Shown piece by piece: positions 32,701 through 45,660 of a stretch of DNA of 64,000 bases. A model generated the notes under the pieces. The model was not told the origin of the DNA. It saw only the letters and a list, made by a program, of their open reading frames with translations, and ran no database searches. A program made the translations under genes and the position numbers. Source of the DNA: Cavia porcellus (Eukaryota; Chordata; Mammalia; Rodentia; Caviidae); contig NW_026947503.1 in NCBI RefSeq assembly GCF_034190915.1, positions 26,308,532 to 26,372,531 on the forward strand, in the 5' to 3' direction. Numbering within the stretch: position 1 is the first letter of the stretch; every line of letters begins with the position of its first letter.

Positions 32701-33291
32701 GGACTTCACAGTATTAATGTCATAAGCCCATTACAAAGGGAATGTAGTCCTGAGGGCTAATGGGAGAGAGAGAGATGATGGAAACAGGACTGACAGGAGA
32801 GAATCTCAGAAAAGAGATACAAACACTGTGTTCACTGTTTTCGCCATTTGGCTTTTGGTCCAACACAGATCTCGTCAATTTCTATAGGAAGTTGATCCGG
32901 TGCTTAGGCAGATCTGGTAGAAACCTAGAACTCTTTATTAAGAATAAAAGCATGCAAGGAAACAATCAGCTCCTCCAAATGTATTTTAAGTATTTTTATT
33001 ATGCTCTAAACAATTCATCCATCCTTGGGGAAAGAACATTGCCCCACAACAACTCAGATTCCAAGCCCGCACAGAAAGATTCACCCAGAAGGTCAAAGTG
33101 TGTGTCCACCCTTGTTTCATGAAACCTCACAGATTATTTGCCTTTGACTTTGTCAGCCTGTGTGTTTGATTTTGTTTCGTTGCTTATCACTGTGCCCAGG
33201 CTCTCTTTTTCCCATAAATTGCCCTTTCTTGTTTCTCACAGCCTGACTTCTTAGATTCAATATCTCTGTCTCTTCCCTTTTTTCTCTGCAG
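32701..33291. other. Unassigned sequence
   Basis: No repeat recognised. The plus-strand open frame 32760-33122 (120 codons) lacks recognisable domains. A long pyrimidine tract ends in an acceptor-like ag at 33290-33291. Confidence 0.35.
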
Positions 33292-33521
33292 GAAACTGAA
33301 GCCTCAGATTTCCCCTCTCACTGAAGCCTGACATCTTTTCAGCTCATATCAGAGCATCCAAAACCCCTTCAGACTCCCACATGCTTGTCAGAAGCCACCC
33401 CGAAGGGCGTCCCAGCCCTGGGCGATGCTCGCACACTACTAAGAGCAGAGCTGAGCGTGGGAGACGATCCCTGAGCCCCCTCATCACAGACTTGCATTGC
33501 ACCCAGTGGCAGATTTGCCTG
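33292..33521 (+). other. Candidate non-coding exon (splice-bounded block)
   Basis: A textbook acceptor (cttcccttttttctctgcag) ends at 33291, and a donor-like g|gtatgt follows at 33522. The 230 bp between are richer in CpG than the neighbourhood (ccccgaagggcgtcccag, gggcgatgctcgcac). All three plus-strand frames contain stops near the start, so it is not a coding exon; a non-coding RNA exon or chance are the alternatives. Confidence 0.25.
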
Positions 33522-36500
33522 GTATGTTAATGTGATGTTTTTTTATCCAAAAGCTTTGCCTTTTCTGGCTAAATTGGGGCCACTACATAGTTTTGCTGCT
33601 TTGACCCAACATGTTTTATTTATGAAGAAAATGTCACTTTGTATTTTTAAAAAGAAATGTTTGTAACTGAGTGTCTGAACATTTATTTCATCCCAGTGAC
33701 AAAATTTAAGATTAAAGAAGCACCATAAAGAAAAGTTAGTTTTTTTCTCCCAGGAAATGCAGCAAATCAGTGAATATCAAGATTTGATCTTGCTCAGCCA
33801 GATTGCTGAGCTCTGCTGCTTCTGAGTCATAGATGTTGGCCTAGAATTCTAATCTCCTCATCTCACAAAAAGGCTGCAAAGATACCAGCTGGTTAGGCAA
33901 AGTCTGTTTGGAATTCAAACTTCTAACTCCCAGGCTATTCCCCTTTCTTCCCACACCACCTATTTTCTCATTTTTAGAATTATGAAGATCCTGACAATCA
34001 CAAGGTGCTGAGTTCAATTCCTGGAACCAAAAAACAAAAGCAAGAATCACGACGATATGGAGCCTTTAGTGAAAATTTTCCACTACTGGGAGTCATTGAA
34101 CATGGCCTAAATATGAATGAGCTAGGCTTCCTTGAGAAGAGTTCTGTCTTCTGGATCCCAGGACACTTGGGGGATTAATGGGAATTCCCTCCAGGAAACA
34201 GAGTGTGCTTTGATCTCACCGATGGGAAGTCCATACTGGGTGGGATGGAAGATGAGCTGAAGGCCAAGGTGCTGACTGGAGCTCAAAGCCTTGACCCAAG
34301 AGCTGAGGAAGTCAAGAGAGTGTTGTGGAGTGGGAAACCTCAGGTAGTGGGTGTAGGAGGGAGAGTGGAGCCCAGGCAGCAGCAGGCGCATCTCCAAGGC
34401 AGGGCTGCAGAGGGGCAGGGAGCTTCGTCAGAGATCAGAAGACAAACTGCAGAAACACGGAAGGTGAAAGATCTGTGGGGCATCCTGAGCCCTTTGAGTG
34501 AGCCAAGGTGTGTTTAGTGAGACCCAGCTGAGCTCATTGGGAAGCGTAGCTCCACCCACCCTTAGTCCCCAGCTGGGGATGCTGGGAAGCTACATTTCTG
34601 CAGGAACAAGGGGGATCAGAATCAAGGACTCACTGATGGTAGAGGAGGATACTGAGAAGAGCAAAGCTTTGCAAGAGTTTCAGCCATAGACAGAGCATAA
34701 CTCAAGGGTAGAGAAAAAAGGGACGAAGTGAGAGAAAGCTTTACACGAGGAAAGCAGGGCTCCAGCCTCTCTCCCCTTTCCAGTGAGCATCTGTAATCTG
34801 GTCCACCCTCTGCTTCCTGCTGTTTCCACTCTGGAATGACTGTTTAGTTTACCATGTTCAATCTCCTTGTGATCAACATTTAGTTTTGTCTCATCTCTCC
34901 AGCCATAGTCATCTTCCTAATACAGGTACAAAGGAGTACAAGGAGTCTTCTTTCCTGAGCATAATCCTGTCCAGCTTTTGCAAGAAGCTGTGTCACATTT
35001 TGCCTAATAGCCATTTGGAGTGTGTTTGTTTATATGTGCATGTTTATGTTTACGTGTATATGTGTGTCTTTGTGCACATCCTCTCTCTGTCTCTCTCTCC
35101 CCCTTGGCTGATTTGGATCTTAGGAACACTTAGTTTTCCTTCCCCTTCTTCTCCTCTGCATCTCTGTATCTCTACAGATGCCCTTCTAAACCCATCTTTA
35201 CTCTCGCTCTGCCCGCTGCCTGCTCCTAAACAGTGGCTTGTCCAGCACAAGACCATGAATTGAGCTCAGTGTAGTATGTGCTCGTGCATTGTTGGGGAGA
35301 CTCTAGCGACAACTGGGCAGGCAGTCACTGTTCTCTGTTCTCTGTGAACGGCTGCTGCAAAGGCCGGAGCACAGCCCAGGAAGGTCCTGACGATGTTGTA
35401 GCTCCTTCTGTTACACAATTGTTAAACTTCTGTCCTCCAACAAGCTCCTGAAGGAATGGGCCTTAGAATGCAGACAAGCTTTCAAGAAGGAAACTCAGAG
35501 AGGGTCACAGAAAGAGGCCCAGGAGCTGGCAGCTGGCAAGTGGGATCGAGAGTCCCTGAAACACCTAGTACCAGGGGAAGCTGGAGAGAAGAGTGAAGAG
35601 CAGCTATGCACACATGGCCAAGTACCGAGGACATGCGGCTCAGCCCTGGATCTTCCTTAGACACAGACATTTCTGCATCTGACTCCTGTGCCCTTCATAG
35701 GGAACCACTGCTTCCTTTGTAGTGTTGTCTAGTAATATAAGCACATGTTTTTAGCTCTAGCGTCCACTAAGCTGAAACCATTCTGTGATCTAGTGAAAAA
35801 TAATACAGCTCTGAGCAAGAAGACCTTGACAGAGAATGACACAGTTAGTATTTGATCATACTTTGTCCACCTAAGTGACCAAGCCACCATTTCCTCCTAT
35901 GTAAGTGAGAAAAATGAAGTCCATTTGTCAAGTTGTCATGACAACTACAGGCATTTTACATGCCTGGGAATTGAGGTCTCTCACTTTCCAAGTTCTAGAA
36001 CATTGTGGGTAGATAAAAGTATTGAGTCCAGTTCCAAGACTAAGAATGTAGTAGAAATCAAAACTAGAAATTTTAGTACAAGAAGCATAACAAATTTTTC
36101 CCAATCTACTTGGGTCTAAAACCATATAAAAGATGTCAAGAAGCTGCCACAGGAAGACTGAATAGTGCAAAAGATCAGAGAAAAAGACTCCACACCAAAG
36201 TCTCTCCCACTGGGCACTGGGCACTGGGCTTGCCTCCCTAGTACCCACAGCCAGCACCATCAGAGTAGCAGTGACCCTGCCTGATGCCCTGACTTTGCCA
36301 GGGATTGATTTAGTTAGTGAAGTTTAATTTACATAGTATTCGAGATTACCCTGACCCTGGTGGTTGCTTCTGGGTGATCCAGTAGCCCCAGTCTCAGTAA
36401 TCTTGTTTTATGCCTGTGGAAAACCAGTTGCTGAACTTGAACAAAATCTCAAAGTTCCCAGTGGCTTCTGGCTACTCTGAGGGAAGCCAATGTTTAGATG

Positions 36501-38030
36501 CCATCAATCCCAATGGTGGACATCAAGATTCAAAGAACTTGCGTCACTGATGACACAGGCCTAGATCCAACTGAGATGCTGGATCCACCATCCTTGAAAA
36601 CTATCCATCTCTGGAACTTGCAGCTATAAAACTTCATATTCATTTGTAGAATGAACAGTTTCAATAGTAGTTTCTGTTGTCTGCAACCCAAAACATTTTC
36701 CTACATGTGATCTCAAAGACAGGTGTTTCCCTTACTATTTTGGCTCAAATATTTGTATTTCATTCCTGGGATCTGACTCAATTCTGTATTCCTGGCCTCA
36801 CTGCTTGTTTTCTGAGCTTGTTTCACCCAGATCTAGGTCTCAGGATTTAAATTTCAACATGGTAGCATCAACCACGTGACTTCCCAATCATGTATTCACT
36901 TATTCGAAGAATGAAATATTCATGGTGTGCCAGACACTGTTCTGGCACTGGGAATAGGGAGGAAAACTAATCAAAGACTTCATTGCTAAATAACATCTTG
37001 AGGCCTTTGTAGCCGTGAGCATCCAACAATTCCTCCCTCAGTGTTCCCTGTGGGTATGTGAAGGCATTGCTACGCCACTGTGGCCTGAAGTTCTCAAAAA
37101 CTGCATGATGGTCATGGACTTCTTGTGACTCAAAGAAAAGATACCAGAAAGCCCTGCTCAGGAAACCAGTATCAAGCTCAGGCAATCGTGATATGTAGCA
37201 TCACTTGCAGAGCTAGGCCAGACTGTACAAATCTAATTAAGCACTAACTTATACATGGTCTAGAAGGGGAATCAAGAAGCTTCTAGCCCCCAGGTGAATG
37301 TCTAAAAGAATCTCCATTTTTCAAAAAGAACACATTCAGCAATCTCTGAAGCTCACATATGATTATAAAACTCCCACTCTGGAATCAGGAATATTGGGCA
37401 CAGACTTCAAATACTGGAGGCCCAGGCAAAGCTTGATACACATAGGTGTGTAGTTCTGCAGTTTGGCCAATATTCAAGCTTTCTGGCTCTCTCTGCTTTG
37501 CCCTCACAACTGTCCACAGCTCTGTTTTTGTGACCCACGTAGCCCAGCTGGTGGGAATGTTACTTGTGTACCTCCCTTCCACCCGGCTGAGCTGGGTAGG
37601 GAGGTCAGGGAAGAACAGAACTTCTCTTACCCAGAGAGCACTAGCAAACACCAAAACCTGCTTACTTTGTGCTAGACCTTGACCATAGATTATCTATCCC
37701 CCATTACAGTCTCACAGGATTATTACATTATCTCCATATTATCACTGAGAAAACTGAGATGCCAAGGATTTTAAATAATTTGATTGTGGCCTTTGCATAG
37801 CCAGAAAGAAACAGAGATACGATTTCCAGCAAGCCCCTGGGCCCTGGTGTTCTTGCTCTTAACCAGGGTGCTATTATGCCTTTTTGGAGACACTCGACAA
37901 CAATGTGTGGGGTTAAAAGATACTTAGAAGAGGGGACCTCTGTAGCAGATAGTAATAGCAAAAGGTCATGATCCTTTCATGCTGCAGCCTTTCACTATTC
38001 AGCAGGGTTGTGGTTTGGTTTGATTTTTCG
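33522..38030. other. Mostly unassigned, sparse old repeats
   Basis: No supported gene in 4.5 kb. Text at 33985-34035 (aaggtgctgagttcaattcc tggaaccaaaaaa) looks like the 3' half of a degraded ID SINE. A TG-rich stretch lies at 35030-35066. The 37655-37870 part is MIR-like and listed separately. Open frames are short and unconvincing. Confidence 0.35.
37655..37870 (+). repeat. MIR SINE
   Basis: The text tactttgtgctagaccttg, attacattatctccatatta, tcactgagaaaactgagatg and cttgctcttaaccagggtgc follows MIR. Confidence 0.6.
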
Positions 38031-38034
38031 TTTG

Positions 38035-38113
38035 TTCTGCAGGTGCTGAAGATCAGATCCAAACATCATGCATGCTAGACAAGCACTCTTCCACTCAGCT
38101 CCATCTCTGGCCC
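38035..38113 (-). repeat. Old ID-type SINE
   Basis: On the minus strand: gccagagatggagctgagtg, gaagagtgcttgtctagcat, then ttggatctgatcttcagcac, a degraded tRNA-like ID element. Confidence 0.6.
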
Positions 38114-38114
38114 T

Positions 38115-39250
38115 GTTCAGGAGGTTCTGAATGGCTGAAAGAAAAACAGCTCAGCGTGTGAGATATGAGGTAAGATTCCTAGAAGACAGTGCAGACATCT
38201 GCTTAATTATGCATTTAAATTAAGAACTTTTGTAATACCTATTGTGGGAAACTATGGCATTCTAAGTCCACCAAAGCTATTGTTCTTATGCTGCAAAGTC
38301 TTGCTTTGAGCCAGCTGCCTGGCCCCTTTGGTGATATGAAATCAGGCTTACAAAGCTTTGATCTTCCAACCATGGGGAAAGTAGAACCTTCCGCTCTTTG
38401 ATTCTGCAGTGGGAGAAGGGCTTGTGGTGGTCTTGACCAAAGGATTGGGATGGAAATGGCTGGGTGACTTCTAAAGACCAACCGCAAGGTCGCGCAGCTC
38501 TTCCCCTGGTGGCTGGAAACATTTGTTCCTGGACCCCTGACATTCCTATAGGAAGTCTGACCATGCTAAGACCCATGTGCTAGAAAGCCATGAGTCAGCA
38601 TACTGGTGGCTGGTGACAAACTTCAGCTAGCCTGCCTGGCTGTCTAGGAAGTAGATCCTCCCGCCCCAGCTGTTTCAGTCCAGCTGCTTGAGCCATTTCT
38701 AACTACCTAAGTCCTCCCAGCTAAATTCTTAGAATCAAGATACAAAGAAAAGGCATCCTCAAAGCTTCCTGTTCCACAGAATCAGTGAGCACCTTAGATG
38801 TCCACTTTTACTCCAGCAAGGTTAGGTGGTGGATGCAGTAATGAAGCATGCATTTGTTGGGTTGCATGAGATAATATAGGAATGCAATTATTCATCAAAA
38901 TGTTTTAAAATGTTCTCTTGACCTAGTATTGAAGACCTGGCTGAAGGCAGGTCAGTTTTGCTTGTTGAACAGATGATTGAGCTCAACTTCCAAACACCAA
39001 CTTTATTGGGCTCCCACAGTTAAGACCACTGTTTCTTCCCTAATCATCCCTACACCTTCAGTCTGCTGAAATGATTCCAGCCAGCCAGTCTTCACCCTTC
39101 TTAGCCTGTCTCACTCCTTCCTTCCCATGAAAACAACGGCAAGGAGCTTTCCATTAGCCACGCTGCCGCTACTGCCATGTTGTGACCTGGGACGCTGCCT
39201 TTAAGTAGCCTTGTGTGATATGCCATGTCTTTCCCAGGGAGTAACACAAT
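38115..39250. other. Unassigned sequence
   Basis: About 1.1 kb without recognisable gene or repeat. Confidence 0.4.
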
Positions 39251-39252
39251 TC

Positions 39253-39346
39253 TCTCTCTCACGCTCTCTCTGTCTGTCTCTGTCTCTGTCTCTCTCTTTC
39301 TCTCTCTCTCTCTTTCTCTCTCCATCTCTCTTTCTGTCAGTCTCCC
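39253..39346 (+). repeat. (TC)n-rich simple repeat
   Basis: Mixed tctc/tctg/tttc units over about 95 bp; homopyrimidine tract. Serine/leucine-rich open frames here are artefacts. Confidence 0.9.
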
Positions 39347-39869
39347 TCAATCACATCTGGCCTTACTACCCCCCACCAAGGCCCAGGGATTAAACACTGG
39401 AGCAATGGTAGAGACCCTGGTGTGGATCTGGACTACCTCCTCTGCCTTTGCCTGCTTCCTTGCACTTGCTGATTTTGTATAATTAAGAAGCAGCCAGATT
39501 CCTTGGAAGGTAAACATAATGAATTTAGTTGCAAGAAAAAATCGGAGGTAGATAAAGGGAGGTAGGAAAGGAGCTGTGGGAACCACAGTGCCTGGGGGGT
39601 GCTGCAAAGAATTCACAAGCAGATACCCTCTGGGTCCCTCGTGGAGCAGTGATCTGATCCTGCGTGCTTCATACAACTGTGTTTCTTTCTCACTGTGATT
39701 GTCACTTAAGGCTTAAGTCACCTGCCACATGGAGTAACAACCTGGCTCTGTGCACACTCACACAAACACACAACACACATTCACCTGAGATCCATAAATG
39801 TCTTGTGGTTAAACTCTGGGAGGGGGAGTGGTTTCGATAAATTCCTTTTCTTTTTTCATTCGTTCACTG
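39347..39869. other. Unassigned sequence
   Basis: About 520 bp between the TC repeat and an inverted L1; a short CA-rich patch lies at 39760-39780. No gene. Confidence 0.4.
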
Positions 39870-41290
39870 TTTTTTTTTTAATTCATATCTTTTTATTTGC
39901 ATATGTTTTCAGTACGTGATGATAATGTTTCCCTCGGGGAGTAGATACAGCAGACAACACACCTTAATTCTTTTTTCCATCCCCTCTACTCCCTTCCCTC
40001 TTCCTTATCTCAAATTCTTATTCTCCTTCCTTTTTTCAAAAGATCTATTGCCCTATTTACTATCATCTATCTTTTATTTTGCACTTTAGTTTTATTTTGA
40101 ATTTCTCATATCAGAGAAATCGTATTGCATCTAGGCTTGTGTGTCTGATTTATTTCACTTGACATTGGCGTCTCAAGGTGTATCCACTTTCCTACAACTG
40201 GCTCAGATTTATCCTTCACTGTGGCAAAATAGTGCTCCATTCTTTATAAATACAACATTGCCATTATTCATTCATCTTTTGATTATATAGGTCATTTCTA
40301 AGATTTAGCTATTATGAATTGTGCTGCTATAAACATTGGCATACATGCATCACTGTAATATGCTATCTTTAATGTTTTCAAGAAAATAATTAGAAGGGTG
40401 AGGTGAAATTCCTATATTTCATTTTTTGAGGAATCTTTATACCAATCTTTTAATAGTTATACTAGTTTACATTTCTACCAACAATGCAGAAAGACTTAGT
40501 TTTCCCCACAACCTTGCCAGCATTTGTTATTACCTGATTTCTTAATGCTAACCATTCTTTCTAGAGTCAGATAAAATCTCAATGATGTTTCAATATACAG
40601 ATTTAATGCAATCCCAATCAAAATACCAATGGCATTCCTCACAGAACTAGAGGAAACAATTCTAAAATTCAGATGGAACCAGAAGAAACCCTGAATAGCA
40701 AAAGCAACCCTGGGGAAAAAGAACAAAATAAGAGACATCACCATCCAGATGTCAGGTTATATTACAAAACTCTAGTGATAAAAACTGCAAGGCACTGGCA
40801 CAAACAAAACAAACATGTGACTCAATGGACCAGAATAAAAGATGCTGAAATAACCTCAGGTTGATTCCATTATCTCATCTTTAAGAAAACAGCCAAAAAC
40901 ATATGATGGAGGAAAGATGGTCTTGTTAGCCAGCAGTGCTGGGCAAACTGGCTATCCCATGCAGAAGACTGGATCTAGGCACATAACTCTCACAATGTAC
41001 TAAACTAAAATCAAAATCTAAATGTTAGAACAGAAACACTTAATCTGCTGAAAGGTAAAATAGATAAAACTCTTAAAGACTTTAGGTTTAGGTAAAGATT
41101 TCTGAACAGAACCCCTGCACAAGAAATAATACCAAAAATCAAAAAATGGAATTATATCAAATTGAAAAGCTTTGACACAGCAAAGGAAATAAACAACCGA
41201 GTGAAGAGGCTTACAGACTGGAAAAAATCTTTAGCCATCTATTAAAGAACTAAAAAATAGACTCCCCAAAATAAAGACCCAATCAAATAA
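39870..41290 (-). mobile_element. L1 fragment with 5' inversion (twin-primed structure)
   Basis: The 39870-40585 part is on the minus strand: a T-run end, a 3'UTR, then ORF2 tail with the frame [20 protein letters not shown] followed by KCWQGCGEN. The adjoining 40586-41290 part is ORF2 in the plus orientation, further upstream in the protein: NAIPIK-like text, then [17 protein letters not shown], and the cagaagactggatct and attaaagaactaaaaaatag region. An inverted 5' segment next to a normally oriented 3' segment is the signature of twin priming during L1 insertion. Both parts are decayed. Confidence 0.75.
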
Positions 41291-41299
41291 ATGGGTAGC

Positions 41300-41580
41300 T
41301 GAAGTGAATGAACTTGTCTCAGATGGCCACAAGGGGATGCTTCTCAAACCCCAGCATGTGTGTGGATCACCTGGGATCCCCTGCGAGTGCAGAGCACAGC
41401 TCTGGGGGTGGATCTGATACAGTGCTTTGCAGCTCCTGGGTGACCCCAGTGCCACTGATCCCAAACCTGCAGCGAGGAAGAGCAGACCTCTGCACCAAGG
41501 CATCAGAGCCAATCAGAGAGCTTTTGGAGACTCTGATTCTACAGTGACCCACAGCAGGGATCCAGGAGCCTGGACTTCTT
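41300..41580 (+). repeat. MER5/MER20-type hAT relic (tentative)
   Basis: The text ccccagcatgtgtgtggatc acctgggatcc and gggggtggatctgatacagtgc, cctgggtgaccccagtgcc resembles non-autonomous hAT-Charlie relics (cagaatcacctgg, gggtggggcctga). The subfamily is not assigned. Confidence 0.45.
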
Positions 41581-41780
41581 TCCCTGGGCCTCACTAAAGC
41601 TTGCCTCCCAGCTCTCACTTGAGTCCTCTTTTCACTGGGCTGTTTTCCACCTCAGAGCTCTCCCAGCCTGAAGTGCGAATGGCCTTGGACAACTGTCACT
41701 GTCTTCTGAGAAGATCGGCCTTGGTGCATGCCTCTACCTCTACCAGGGAAATTGTGCAGTAAGGGTGGGGAGGGGAGAGA

Positions 41781-41940
41781 GTTTTTGGTTTGGTTTTGTG
41801 GTACTAACCTAGGGCTTTCACACTGAGCTGTATCCCCTTTTTACATTTTGAGACCAGATTTCCCAGAATAGGCTTGAGTTTGCGAACTTGAAGTTCTCCT
41901 GGGGTGCTGGGGTTAGAGGTGTGTGCAGCCATGCCCAGCC
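41781..41940 (-). repeat. B1-dID heterodimer SINE
   Basis: Plus-strand text ttgtggtactaacctagggc and cacactgagctgtatccc (ID half reversed) is followed by acattttgagaccagatttc and gctggggttagaggtgtgtg, cagccatgcccagcc (B1 half reversed). Confidence 0.65.
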
Positions 41941-41949
41941 TCCAGGGAG

Positions 41950-42546
41950 ACCTTTAGTGGTGAAAGAGTTAAGGAGGGAAAGCGTCTTTGTTCCCCAAAA
42001 TCCAAGTAAAGAACATGCTGGAAATGTAAAAGAAATGCAAAGAAAGGAAGGACCAGGACTCTAAATCATCCCCAGAATGACACGGAGTTTCTTTTTAACA
42101 TTCACTCTTAATGTCACTTTCCACGTTTTACAAGGTTCAGAGTTAGCGAGTATTAAGCAAATGTGAGCCACCTTAGTTCATTTCTACCTCAAGACCATGC
42201 AGCAGGTCACATCTGGAAAAGGGGGACACAGTGGCATGAGGCTGGATTGTCAGGTTTACCGACAGGGCTCCCCGACAGACTCAAAAGGCTGATTCTAAAC
42301 TATGAGATTGTACAGATTCTAGGAGGAGGGTGGGTCGAGGAGGCCTGGCAAACCCTGTGGGGAAGGGTCTTTCCCAAAAATTCTGTCAATCTCACCTCAT
42401 CCGGCTTCAGTGAGCTCTTTTGCAAGTTATCTGACTCCCTGCAGAGGTCAGTGCCCTGGTGGCTGGAGCTGCCCCTGCACCTGTGGTTCTCAGACACGAT
42501 CAAGAGGCAGAGTTCCTGGTGCTGCTATGAATTCATTGTAAAAAAA
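41950..42546. other. Unassigned sequence
   Basis: No supported gene; the 164-codon plus-strand frame starting at 42163 runs into an ID SINE and is not credible. Confidence 0.4.
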
Positions 42547-42555
42547 AATAATTTG

Positions 42556-42664
42556 GGGGCTGGGGATTTAGCTCAGCGGCATAAGCACCTGCCTTGCAAG
42601 CAGGCAGTCGTGAGTTCGATCCCTGGTACCGATAAAAACGAAAAAGACAAAAAATAATAATAAT
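42556..42664 (+). repeat. ID SINE
   Basis: It starts ggggctggggatttagctca, has A box tagctcagcgg and B box gagttcgatcc, and ends gataaaaacgaaaaagac with an A/T-rich tail that has become an (ATA)n run. Flanking duplications aataatttg lie at 42547-42555 and 42665-42673. Very similar to the SINE at 24876, so the same subfamily. Confidence 0.88.
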
Positions 42665-42673
42665 AATAATTTG

Positions 42674-43119
42674 GGAACAAATTCAAGTATCCTAACTACC
42701 TAATCTCAAATAGACAGCTTGTTGTAATTGTATTACCCTATTCTAATTTACCCCCAAAAACTTAACTAGTAGAGATTTTTCTTGTTTATATATCTGTGCA
42801 TTTTTCCTTTTAATGCACAGAAAAATTTATTATTCATTTTAAAAAGTGAAAACAAATTAAATATTAATGTTGAACTGGATTACTATAGCTTAATGAATTA
42901 TATAAAATTTATGAAATATACAATCATCATTATGCTTATAGACATTTTCATTGTTACTTAAGTGTGACAAATATGTGGCAAAATAAAAATGATGCAAGAA
43001 AGTAAAGAATTAATGAGCACAAAATTCAGAAAAGTAATTATTCCTAGGCGTTGAGGAAGTTTACAGTTCTCCATGGTCAGCGTTTGTCACAGGTTCTTCA
43101 TCTCATTATTGTTCTTTCC
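42674..43119. other. Unassigned AT-rich sequence
   Basis: No gene or clear repeat. Confidence 0.4.
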
Positions 43120-43960
43120 GGTTTTAATTTTTTAACTGATACATAAGTATTGTTCATATTTGGGGTACCATGCTGTTACCTTACAAGTATGCATTGTGTA
43201 ATCTTTAAACCTGGCAAAAGCAGCAGTCTCCTCAAACATTTATCCTTTATTGTGGAAACATTTGAAACTCTTTCATTTAGCCTTTAAAAACACAGAGTAA
43301 TTATCACTGTTTATAGTCATCCTATTCTGCAAAAGCACACCAGAATTCCTTATCCCAATTTAACCGTAATTTAGTATCCATTGATCAGCAATCTTTCCTG
43401 AGCCTCTCGCTCTGGTCTTTGGTAAGTACCATTCTACTCTCAGCTTCCACATATAGTCAAGACTATATCTTTCTGAGCCTATTTCACTTAACATAATAAC
43501 CTCTAGTTCCACCCATTTGTCACAAATGATAGAATTTCATCCTATTTTATGGCTGAATAGTATTCCACTATATATCCCTTAGTTTCTTTATGCATTATCA
43601 ATTGATACTTTGTTTCTGTTTTTCTGTTATAAATAATGCTGCAGCGAACACGGGAGTGCAGATGTCTCTTAACAGAACTGTCTCATTTCCTTTAGATATG
43701 TACCTAGCTATGGGATTGTTGGATTGCATGGTGACGCTATCTTGAATTTTCTGAGAAACCTCTGCACTGTCATCCACAGTACCTGCACTAATTGATATTT
43801 CCACCAAGAGCGCTCAAGAGTTCACTTTCCTCCACATCCTCACCTGTCTCCTTTTCTATTTTTAGGAATAATTTCAGAAGAATTGGAATGAATTCTTTGA
43901 AGGTTTGGTAGAATGCAGCATGAACCATCTGGTCCAGGCTTCTCTTTGACAGGAGGCTTT
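43120..43960 (-). mobile_element. Old L1 (L1MA/MB-type) 3' end and ORF2 tail
   Basis: Reverse-strand text such as tttggggtaccatgctgtta, cctcaaacatttatccttta, gtatccattgatcagcaatc, tatttcacttaacataataa and gctgaatagtattccactat is the L1 3' end and ORF2 tail. The part after 43855 (gaatgaattctttgaaggtt, tggtagaatgcagcatgaac) belongs to a more upstream ORF2 region, so an internal deletion is present. Confidence 0.75.
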
Positions 43961-44047
43961 TATTATTGATTCAGTCATGTCCCTGCTATTGGTCTGTTCA
44001 GGTTGTCTATTTCTTCATGACTGAGTCACGGAAAAGTATACATCTCT

Positions 44048-44049
<2 letters not shown>

Positions 44050-44078
<29 letters not shown>
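44050..44078 (+). repeat. (TTA)n microsatellite
   Basis: About nine ATT/TTA units, then tggtgatgatgatg. Confidence 0.9.
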
Positions 44079-44079
44079 G

Positions 44080-45647
44080 GTGATGATGATGTACAATTTC
44101 ATAACCCAAAATGTTAATTTTAATGTATTCAATGTTTTATCAAATAGCTTAAAGACAAAAACGTGACATGAAGTCAGATTTTCAATAAAATATAAACATT
44201 TTAAAAGCTGTCTAAAACAGAAATAAATAGTCCAAAATTTTAATGGACTTGCTTTTGGTAGTTACACTGCAGTGCTTTTTCATTTTCCTATGACTCAGTT
44301 TATTTATATTAAATATATCAGTTTTTAAAATTTTGATCCTGGTAATTAGCCTGTCATTGAACACAACAACAAAAAAAAAAGTTGCCAAAAAGCCACAGAG
44401 AATTTTTATTTTAGATCTGCGATAGGATTCCCTTCTGTTTCTGATGAATGGTAGTATAACCCGATTCTGAAACAGTATCTTCAGAGAACACAGAATTGGA
44501 TGCGTTCTGGGGAGATGCAGTTGATGGTCTGCAGGTTGCTGGGCAGAAACATCATGGCTGACAGACACAGTGTAGCAAAGCTGCCTCCCAGCACAGCAGC
44601 CAGGAAGCACAGCAGGAGAACAGAATCTACCTGGGCACCTCTGTCCTGTCTCATCAGTGCACTGATTCTATTTTACTTTTTTGCACCACTGAGTGTTCCT
44701 TTGATTTTGCTACAACACATTCCCTGTCCTCTCCTTGCTAACTAACACTTCCCCTTGTAGGGCCACATACGACTTTGCCTTTGCTTCTATAATCTTTATT
44801 TAATTTGCATGTGAATTCCTTCATAGAATCATTATCATAATGTTAAAATCCCACGTCCTGGGTGACCTGGGGCGGTACCTGGGTATTACTGCCTTTGGCC
44901 AAATCTTAACTCCACTTGGTCAAATGGGAGCGGCGTCCTCAGCTACCCTTTTGTCCTCGAGTTGGAAGAATGCAAATCATTCTGCAGCTCCCATCTGTGC
45001 CTGTGTCAGCTTGCATCAACTTGCATATTCCTTCCTAAACGCGCCTCCTAGATTCTTTTTAGTTTTACTAATTCACCATGATATTTTCTTTCCTCCAACA
45101 TGAACAGATTCCACTTCTGAGTAATACTGCCCACTCAACTGGGTAGCACTGGGGAGTTATAGACAGATGGAAAAGAACCTAGGAGAACAAAACAGATGAG
45201 GATGAATTGTTTCCATATTCCCTTTGTCTTAGGAAAAGTTCTTTTGATTGGGCCAGGAAATAACTCTAACTGGGAGCATGATGGGGTAATTGTAAGGATA
45301 CAAGGTGTTTCTTAGAATCCAGTCAAGGGTGAAACAGACCTCTGCTCATTCTTCTGCGGGGTGATACAGGATGGAGGCAGAAACCTCTCCCACATGCACA
45401 CACTTTCTCTCTCCCTCTCTCCCTCATTCTTCTCCTTTCTCCCCATTTTATCCTGCTTTCCTCTGTGGATCAGGCAGACAATCAACTGTACAACTCTTTC
45501 TATAATGTGTTGTTTTGCACAGAGGCTAATACAGACATTCTGATCCTTGATCTGGAATATCTGGGGAAAAAGAACTCCACTGTCCTGGCTTTCTCCAGCC
45601 ACATTTGGCTAAGTCTCAGGGAAGCCGAGTGAAGCTGACTGGGCCTC
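44080..45647. other. Unassigned sequence
   Basis: About 1.6 kb, no recognisable gene. Open frames at 44212-44610 (minus) and 44840-45103 (plus) have no known domain. A CT-rich patch lies at 45405-45428. Confidence 0.35.
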
Positions 45648-45660
45648 AAAAGTGCTGATA

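Noticed and set aside
42163..42657. 164-codon plus-strand open frame
   Set aside because: Its last 35 or so codons lie inside an ID SINE, so it cannot be a conserved gene end.
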